Below are positions 61,701-64,000 of a DNA stretch of 64,000 nt, piece after piece. Every line of letters starts with the position of its first letter. Position 1 is the first letter of the stretch. The DNA is from Tachypleus tridentatus (Eukaryota > Arthropoda > Merostomata > Xiphosura > Limulidae): contig NC_134833.1 in NCBI RefSeq assembly GCF_004210375.1, positions 22,685,396 through 22,749,395 of the forward strand. Direction: 5' to 3'. The notes beneath the pieces are model-generated. The model had not been told where the DNA came from. It was given only the letters and a program-made list of their open reading frames with translations, and did no database searches. The position numbers and the translations under genes were made by a program.

Positions 61701-61760
61701 TAACACGATGATTGACAAGGACCAAATCAGCAAACCTAGAACGATGGTATGTTTAATCAT
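37611..61760 (-). CDS. membrane mucin-like protein, EGF-SEA-EGF-EGF-TM (multi-exon)
   Basis: Eleven coding exons, found by reading splice sites and checking that reading phases match: 61760-61664, 54864-52972, 51009-50873, 49744-49617, 47544-47286, 45800-45651, 44629-44563, 42343-42297, 40985-40907, 39667-39502, 37712-37611. From the second exon on, every junction agrees in phase and every exon length fits. The product is about 1,040 residues or more: signal peptide, ~630-residue Ser/Thr/Pro-rich segment, EGF, SEA, Ca-binding EGF, EGF, one transmembrane helix, and a ~90-residue tail with several tyrosines. The order is that of vertebrate MUC3/12/13/17-type mucins; IMPG2 is another SEA/EGF/TM protein. 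A role in adhesion, barrier formation or signalling at the cell surface is inferred. The junction from exon 1 (phase 1) to the mucin exon (phase 2) does not match, so at least one exon between 54.9 and 61.6 kb is missing from this model. Two compensating frame shifts lie in the mucin exon. Confidence 0.82.
38092..38137 (+). mobile_element. SINE-A head, truncated by LINE sequence
   Basis: Only ccccggcatggccaggaggt to ctcgactcgtaatccgag is present; the next base starts unrelated LINE-like sequence. Confidence 0.75.
38138..38545 (+). mobile_element. non-LTR retrotransposon (LINE) RT remnant
   Basis: With several frame changes the plus strand reads SAHTNKEKAEAFRQQRQKHI, then NNYFYDAISNHVTNNTKLC, then ITLTELKQSVKNSKHKSP. 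The last resembles the start of a LINE reverse transcriptase (I-T..EL...I...K.KSPG), and the first the linker before it (EKAEAF..). It is short and decayed, in the last intron of the mucin-like gene and opposite to it. Confidence 0.55.
38782..39124. repeat. fold-back inverted repeat (~160-bp arms)
   Basis: Left arm 38782-38940 starts TGTATTTTATAGAAACTAC; right arm ~38966-39124 ends with its reverse complement. The arms also match through cgtgctttccatagttagct / agctaaccatggaaagcacg and cttattgtattctaattttt / agaattagaataaaataaga. The spacer is only about 25 bp. Differences are scattered, with one larger indel near the arm middle. It is most likely a fold-back MITE; in the pre-mRNA it would form a long hairpin. 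Confidence 0.82.
39349..39595 (-). repeat. 86-bp tandem repeat spanning an exon-intron border
   Basis: Three copies (the exon one partial) of a unit containing, on the plus strand, tgttgccagcttatgtttat, cacttgatttcattaactca and cctggaatctac. Period is 86 bp (cattaactcacctgg at 39405 and 39491). One copy overlaps the tail exon and its donor site; the others lie in the intron just downstream. Confidence 0.85.
39502..39667 (-). CDS. exon: cytoplasmic tail, first part
   Basis: Acceptor GGTTTCGTTGTCAG before 39667, donor TTCCAG|GTGAGT after 39502; phase 2 in, 0 out (166 bases). Encodes NRNWKRSQQNPQQPVISKAE, then SHYNACENPFRLPSVNEIN, then a segment ending TSTGSRFQ. The basic start is a stop-transfer signal. 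The exon's 3' third and its donor belong to an 86-bp tandem repeat that continues into the intron. Confidence 0.78.
39899..40161 (-). mobile_element. SINE-A
   Basis: Minus-strand, full length, GC-richer head variant (gcgcgacgcgggcgcgaac). Intronic. Confidence 0.9.
40907..40985 (-). CDS. exon: transmembrane helix
   Basis: Acceptor TTTATCATTACAG before 40985, donor TGGAA|GTAAGT after 40907; phase 1 in, 2 out (79 bases). Encodes VLGVAIGASLVAVFIIVLTL then VCLCLW, a single long hydrophobic helix with a small-residue start and cysteines at the cytoplasmic end (possible palmitoylation sites). Confidence 0.85.
41740..41860 (-). mobile_element. SINE-C
   Basis: On the minus strand reads gctccctagtggcacagcag, ccgtgtttcgatattcg and gtggtcagagtacagatatc, matching the copy at 43903. 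Confidence 0.55.
42297..42343 (-). CDS. exon: third EGF domain, second part
   Basis: Acceptor GATATTTTTCAG before 42343, donor GAAG|GTGAGA after 42297; phase 2 in, 1 out (47 bases). Encodes CRGNYIGEHCDIDGE, giving the last two cysteines (C-x8-C with G-Y/I-G) of the EGF domain started in the previous exon. Confidence 0.8.
42483..42645 (-). mobile_element. degenerate SINE-A
   Basis: Keeps ggaattgactatcatattat, aagcgagcatgtt and a remnant of the tRNA-like head. Intronic. Confidence 0.6.
43370..43572 (-). mobile_element. SINE-A without its tRNA head
   Basis: Minus-strand body up to gcgcaatggggatg, where a SINE-B copy begins. Confidence 0.8.
43575..43680 (+). mobile_element. SINE-B
   Basis: tacagggatgagtatacgga, atttacaacgctaaaa, gatagcccgatgtggctttg-like end (aaatagcccgatgtggcttt). 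Confidence 0.72.
43903..44025 (+). mobile_element. SINE-C
   Basis: Clear copy: accccagtggcacggtggca, ccaggtttcgaaacacgtgg, aggcagagcacagagatctc, then an AAACAAAC tail. Confidence 0.65.
44030..44195 (-). mobile_element. degenerate SINE-A
   Basis: Minus-strand relic with ggagtaacgctacacaaggg, aggcatctagctaacagcat, ccgccgccaactc. Confidence 0.55.
44238..44482 (-). mobile_element. SINE-A with internal deletion
   Basis: Minus-strand copy lacking the aatttagcagtgtaagac part of the body. Ends 80 bp from the EGF exon at 44563. Confidence 0.82.
44563..44629 (-). CDS. exon: third EGF domain, first part
   Basis: Acceptor CATTTTTTCAG before 44629, donor TGCAG|GTAAAT after 44563; phase 1 in, 2 out (67 bases). 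Encodes VCSPDFCSNHGICAVENEKS followed by TCR: cysteines 1 to 4 of a compact EGF domain. Confidence 0.82.
44766..45160. repeat. 39-bp intronic minisatellite (about 10 units)
   Basis: Units of 39 bp, gtgctgctgggactaccctt followed by ggaaaagtacatagttaaa. Because 39 is divisible by three, frames are open on both strands (MYFSKGSPSSTLT on minus). It lies between the cbEGF exon and the next EGF exon and has no splice sites of its own. Confidence 0.9.
45356..45632. repeat. 46-bp intronic minisatellite (six units)
   Basis: Units of 46 bp starting atgtacaacagtaatgcaac at 45360, 45406, 45452, 45498, 45544 and 45590. It ends about 20 bp from the donor of the cbEGF exon. Confidence 0.9.
45651..45800 (-). 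CDS. exon: calcium-binding-type EGF domain
   Basis: Acceptor GATTTCAATAG before 45800, donor TTCTG|GTGAGA after 45651; phase 1 in and out (150 bases). Encodes DLDECTDPTLHDCSDNSFC, then VNEFGSFHCVCKPGF, ending HSCSG. The DxDEC start, the N in CVNEFGSFHC and six cysteines mark a cbEGF module. The longer open frame that runs on below 45651 is intron read-through. Confidence 0.9.
45940..46135. repeat. 45-bp intronic minisatellite (four units)
   Basis: Four units of about 45 bp built on aaaacattcactagttgtgt and taacaataattagat, 140 bp upstream of the cbEGF exon. Confidence 0.85.
46305..46432 (+). mobile_element. degenerate SINE-C
   Basis: Keeps gatggctctgctctaaatct, aaattctggtttctacacct and acacaaatagcccattttgt. 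Confidence 0.45.
46600..47020 (+). mobile_element. SINE-C split by a SINE-A insertion
   Basis: The 5' part (gcctccaagtggctcagtgt, 46600-46640) and the 3' part (gaaggcttctgttgattaaa to acaacccaaaccaagttttg, 46926-47020) flank a SINE-A. Confidence 0.65.
46643..46925 (-). mobile_element. SINE-A nested in SINE-C
   Basis: Minus-strand full-length copy flanked by the likely target-site duplication ctga(a)ggcttct. Confidence 0.88.
47286..47544 (-). CDS. exon: C-terminal half of the SEA domain
   Basis: Acceptor TTAATGTTTTCAG before 47544, donor GACG|GTTAGT after 47286; phase 0 in, 1 out (259 bases). Encodes LSSLIRSTEIAPHFVKVKIM, then KFSPDVTGQILVNATVYLRD, then a charged helix (IKERLREELIKSIENRN) and VADSSDPVPFVDG. 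Together with the previous exon this is a complete SEA domain of ~110 residues. The usual self-cleavage sequence GSVVV is replaced by GQILV after the FSPD turn, so cleavage is doubtful. Confidence 0.87.
47830..47950 (+). mobile_element. SINE-C
   Basis: gtgtggcacagcggatatat, atccgggtttcgatacctgt, gtgggcagagcactgataac, then AAACAAAC and a (ta)n run to 47970. Confidence 0.65.
47971..49616. other. intron sequence, nothing recognised
   Basis: Intron between the two SEA exons. A diverged direct repeat (caatccatcaattttgcatc near 49095 and agtccatcaatttttgcatt near 49190) is the only structure noticed. Confidence 0.45.
49617..49744 (-). CDS. exon: N-terminal half of the SEA domain
   Basis: Acceptor TTTTTTTTTATACCAG before 49744, donor GGA|GTAAGC after 49617; phase 1 in, 0 out (128 bases). 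Encodes PVISLQMALLLGNYGDRKLT and FTSSFQDPNSEQYEWLEHDV: the first strand and first helix of a SEA fold (F..L.DP.S.EY). A second possible acceptor (CCCTACAG) 18 bases further would drop six residues without changing the frame, but it has the poorer pyrimidine tract. Confidence 0.82.
50252..50513 (-). mobile_element. SINE-A
   Basis: Minus-strand full-length copy; ends only ~30 bp before an opposite-strand copy. Confidence 0.9.
50543..50802 (+). mobile_element. SINE-A
   Basis: Plus-strand full-length copy; with the 50252 copy it forms a head-to-head inverted pair inside the intron, 70 bp from the first EGF exon. Confidence 0.9.
50873..51009 (-). CDS. exon: first EGF-like domain
   Basis: Acceptor CGTTCTTTAG before 51009, donor AAAC|GTAAGC after 50873; phase 2 in, 1 out (137 bases). 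Encodes IDTCIVGDDSTCDVSLNERC followed by KTVRGVSACYCKAG and a last Cys in RGQC: six cysteines with EGF spacing, including the CxC pair. The two 60-residue minus-strand frames here are read-throughs or shadows. Confidence 0.85.
51360..51632 (-). mobile_element. SINE-A
   Basis: Minus-strand copy with a full body and a diverged head end (gccggcacggcagg). Confidence 0.88.
51795..51890 (-). mobile_element. degenerate SINE-C
   Basis: ttgttgttaagcgataagcc, ctatgctgtgcctactatgg; reverse orientation. Confidence 0.45.
51895..52971. other. intron sequence, nothing recognised
   Basis: AT-rich intron between the mucin exon and the first EGF exon; no open frame or repeat stands out. Confidence 0.45.
52972..54864 (-). 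CDS. exon: Ser/Thr-rich mucin-like segment, with two frame shifts
   Basis: Acceptor GTTCGTTTAACAG precedes 54864; donor ATCAG|GTAAGG follows 52972. Length 1893, phase 2 in and 2 out, consistent only if the net frame shift is zero. The first ~420 residues (54864 to about 53640) run AEEIKVSLVRFFVNFLVNFF, a basic stretch KKSSRQIRQSIDGI, Pro/Arg-rich FPQRPIRRPIITRLNNR, Gln-rich IIPQQQQRPG, then long Ser/Thr-rich sequence with many acidic residues, suited to O-glycosylation. From about 53640 to 53345 coding continues in another frame (FLVSHNETIITDLISTVD, SHHNITSSTESSILLL). Then the first frame returns (LVLETKLLTDAKSID, RFINVNHNPQPLGF, FRPRPNTPVI) to the donor. Both shifts can be placed within tens of bases. 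No SEA or EGF is seen within it. Confidence 0.78.
55125..55232 (+). mobile_element. SINE-B
   Basis: ctctggtacagtggtaagtc, tacggatttacagcacta, ggggttcaattctcc, gatgtggctttgctataag. Confidence 0.75.
55240..55420. mobile_element. possible DNA-transposon end
   Basis: The stretch beginning acagtcatgtgaaaaagtta and ggacaccctatgaaagcc looks like the edge of a repeated element and not unique sequence. It stops where a truncated SINE-A begins. The matching other end is not in the window. Confidence 0.3.
55421..55522 (-). mobile_element. SINE-A head and start of body
   Basis: Minus-strand copy lacking most of the body; head is intact (ggcctggcatggctaggtgg). Confidence 0.8.
56136..56388 (+). mobile_element. 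SINE-A
   Basis: Plus-strand copy with a good B box (ccggttcgaatctcc); shortened 3' end. Confidence 0.88.
57221..57553 (-). CDS. possible nested 110-residue basic ORF
   Basis: Continuous minus-strand frame with an in-frame stop two codons before its ATG. The protein is rich in Lys, Arg and Asn, with SRKQNKRKGEKSFVDDLENL near the start and a KCRKCQE pair of cysteines near the end; no hydrophobic segment. It lies within the first large intron of the mucin-like gene, on the same strand. I recognise no family. It could be a nested gene, a relic of a transposon protein, or chance. The plus-strand frame opposite is hydrophobic and probably a shadow. Confidence 0.25.
   Translation of the reverse strand: MRFLKCLSRKQNKRKGEKSFVDDLENLRPNKESNTAVIEIRLENNNAKYTKQVLAINPAKEKTAALIRWKRNYRKYISKCRKCQEIALRKTSKRMIGLVSTQSLSRFSTK
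58393..58652 (+). mobile_element. SINE-A
   Basis: Plus-strand full-length copy. Confidence 0.9.
58801..59063 (+). mobile_element. SINE-A
   Basis: Plus-strand full-length copy, good B box (caggttcgagtcccc), CAAA-rich tail. Confidence 0.9.
59507..59612 (+). mobile_element. SINE-B
   Basis: Best copy of the family here: cccccgctattacagtggta, gatttacaacgctaaaatc, gggggttcgattccac. Confidence 0.8.
61664..61760 (-). CDS. exon: start codon and signal peptide
   Basis: ATG at 61760 begins MIKHTIVLGLLIWSLSIIVL, then SMETTDKTFYHS. One basic residue followed by ~18 hydrophobic residues is a typical secretory signal. The exon closes with the donor CATTCAG|GTAAGA (intron from 61663), phase 1 (32 codons plus one base). 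The plus-strand frame at 61687 is its shadow. Confidence 0.78.
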
Positions 61761-63600
61761 ACTGATCAAACTTGAATCAAGAGTCCAAAGACGTCTAACT
61801 ACTGCTCAGAACTGGTCACTATGTCATCCATTATGGCTCAAAGAGACATCACAGCCACCGTATCAATAGTTTGTGATTTCTAGTGATAGTTTAAGGAAAA
61901 AACAAATAAGTTTTTCATCATCGTATGAGTCTACATCATACTGTTTTCAACATCTCTTGTGTGCAGCACACGAACGCAATAGATCTTCATTCCAGCTTTT
62001 CCGTTCAATCAACGCTTTTTGGAAATAAAACTTGTTTATAACAACTGCCACTTCCGCTATAGCTGTTCCAGGTGATGCATCAGACCATGAGTACCAGACA
62101 GCATCTGATTGGCGAAGATACTCCTTCGAGTCAACGGGTGGGAAAGCGGCAGTTCAGTGCCCCCATTGTAAAATTCTAGTTCCGTTACAAAGTACAAGGT
62201 TACCGGGGTTGGGTAAGATACGACATAAAGTCACCAGGAACAACATAAGTACGGTCACTCGACGGGACCTACCAATCCGTATTTTAGCTAGTCTTAGCTA
62301 GTTCTTTCAGTTATTAAACCTAGAATTAGCAGTTTCACGAGAACTAATTAAATCGTGCTAAGCACGTGTACATACGTAATAACTCAAAATCTTATTTTAA
62401 CTTCGGAATTGTTTCGACGTAAAGTGTGACTTCTGGAAATGTTTGTGACTAATAAGCATGTTTTATACTTGTGGATTCAGATATATCACTCTATTGTTTG
62501 TATAGTCTCTTGTTCAAATAAAAGTATTTGAAATATATATTTCAGGTAGAATTAGGTGCTTTATAAACCATAATTATACATACGAGTGCAAGCTTGGAAC
62601 ATAGTTCTACTGAAATAATTGGGAATTTGGAGTATTGATATATTAAGTTAACGGATACTGGAACGTTAAAAAGAGTACAAACTTGATTAGACCGGTAATA
62701 TAAAGTCAGCTTAGCACCGTGTTTTACGGTATAAAATACGTTAATAATTCTTTGAAGTTTTAGCCTAAAATGTACCCTTGTTTCTGACGTGGCAAACGTC
62801 AAAATTTGTAGAATCTAGATGTGAGAATATTTTAATTGTATATTGATTTTAACGTTGTGTGTTATTTATTTATTTGTTTTTTTATTTTACTTTTGTTACC
62901 AATACATTTATGTTTCAGTCTTTCTTATACTCTTATTTATAATATACGCTATTCAGAAGAAACATAATTAACTATTCTGTAGAAATAAATTACATAAAAA
63001 ACTTTATTTTGTCTGTTTATGCCTGTTTTTAATGTATTATAAATGTATTCAGTATGTACTGAACATTAAGGACGACTTTGGTAATTAGAGCATGCAAGCG
63101 ACTTTCAGTGTAATACAAAATCAATCGTTACTTTGAAGTATATTTCATTTGAACTTCGACGTAATAAAACGTGCCTAAAAATCGTTTTTATTTATTTATT
63201 GCTAAATCTATGATTGAACTAAATGATCAGTAACCTTATTTAATAATATAAAAACACGGTTTCACAGATTTTAATTATTTTATTTTTGTCACAAAGCACA
63301 GTTACTTTATTTGAAACCTCTGGTTATAAAAATAACATTCATATTGTTAACTGCTGCTCAGCAGCACGTGAAATGGTTCTCAGTGTGTTTTGTTTTGTTT
63401 TCAAGTTTAAATATTAGAATCACAGCTCCGTCATCTCTTGACCGATTTGAGATGTAATTACACTTTTGGACTCAGGAAGTCAAATCTTTTTGATTGATTA
63501 TTTGACCATAGGTATCATAGATTAATTTACTCTAATTCTCTGCAAAAAAAAATTCAAATCCCACGACTATTGAGGGTTCCCTCTTGTTTGTGTTTAGAAC
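61761..63600. other. upstream flank of the mucin-like gene
   Basis: The 5' untranslated part and promoter of the minus-strand gene should lie here. The block 62040-62300 is less AT-rich than its surroundings; I cannot point to a convincing TATA box or initiator. A plus-strand frame at 62032-62301 has a CPHCK motif but no other support. Confidence 0.35.
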
Positions 63601-63604
63601 AGTA

Positions 63605-63862
63605 CTGATGTCATTACATGTATCAACATACATAAGGTGTTCTTTAAACATGTACCAACGTGCATAAGGTGTTCTTTAAACATGTATCAAAGTACATAAG
63701 GTGTTATTTAAACATGTATCAACATACATAAGGTGTTCTTAAATATGTACCAACGTGCACAAGGTATTCTTTAAACGTGTATCAAAGTACATAAGGTGTT
63801 ATTTAAACATGTATCAACATACATAAGGTGTTATTAAATATGTACCGACGTACACAAGGTAA
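63605..63862. repeat. 33-bp minisatellite (about 8 units)
   Basis: Units of ~33 bp such as acatgtatcaacatacataa followed by ggtgttctttaa, alternating with accaacgtgcat and atcaaagtacat variants. Confidence 0.85.
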
Positions 63863-64000
63863 CAGATATAAATAAATGTTTTATTGGTTTATTTGACTTA
63901 TTATTTTCTAGATTTTTAACAAACAAACAAAAACACCCCTGGATTGATCAAATGACGAATTACCATATAGAATTTTCTTAGCTTTATTCTACATCACGAA

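Noticed and set aside
62032-62301. Plus-strand 89-codon frame with CPHCK
   Set aside because: Single short motif, no splice sites or homologue recognised, in the upstream flank of the opposite gene; kept only as a remark.

Overview
The window looks like nuclear DNA of a chelicerate, most likely a horseshoe crab (Limulus/Tachypleus type). The reasons are AT-rich sequence, one gene with many GT-AG introns, and about thirty copies of a ~265-bp SINE whose tRNA-like head and body I associate with horseshoe-crab genomes. The species is an inference from memory of that SINE, not a database match.

Layout. (1) 1-4316 is a 66-bp minisatellite, about 65 units, that continues off the left edge. (2) 5365-17020 is a large satellite complex. 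A 28-bp minisatellite is interrupted three times by the same ~1.1-kb 3' end of a Penelope-like retroelement (reverse transcriptase C-terminus plus GIY-YIG endonuclease, all decayed), so that 2.5-2.8-kb macro-units stand in tandem. The last block has become a 56-bp dimeric array. (3) 17691-29175 is a tandem segmental duplication (two ~5.73-kb copies) whose junction lies inside a chimeric SINE, the signature of recombination between SINEs. (4) 29399-30257 holds the last part of a plus-strand gene for a four-helix membrane protein resembling the MS4A/CD20 group. It reads through only if one frame shift is allowed. (5) 30985-31209 is a small TTAA-flanked inverted-repeat element (piggyBac-like MITE) carrying a piece of 28S rRNA. 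(6) 31210-37300 is AT-rich intergenic sequence with SINE relics.

(7) 37611-61760, minus strand, is the main gene. Exons assembled by splice sites and matching phases encode, in order: signal peptide, long Ser/Thr-rich mucin-like segment, EGF, SEA domain (two exons), calcium-binding-type EGF, EGF (two exons), transmembrane helix, cytoplasmic tail, stop. This is the order seen in vertebrate membrane mucins of the MUC3/12/13/17 type: a shed-able or adhesive cell-surface glycoprotein. One exon near the 5' end is probably still missing, because the phases do not match there. The mucin exon carries two compensating frame shifts. Its introns are full of SINEs, minisatellites (39, 46, 45 and 86 bp), a LINE relic and a 340-bp fold-back hairpin.

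(8) 61761-64000 is the upstream flank of that gene and intergenic DNA, ending in a 33-bp minisatellite. The three frame shifts in otherwise coding sequence, and homopolymer-length differences between the duplicated copies, suggest a draft long-read assembly. Frame breaks should therefore be treated with caution. No bacterial-type operons, CRISPR arrays or intact tRNA/rRNA genes are present.
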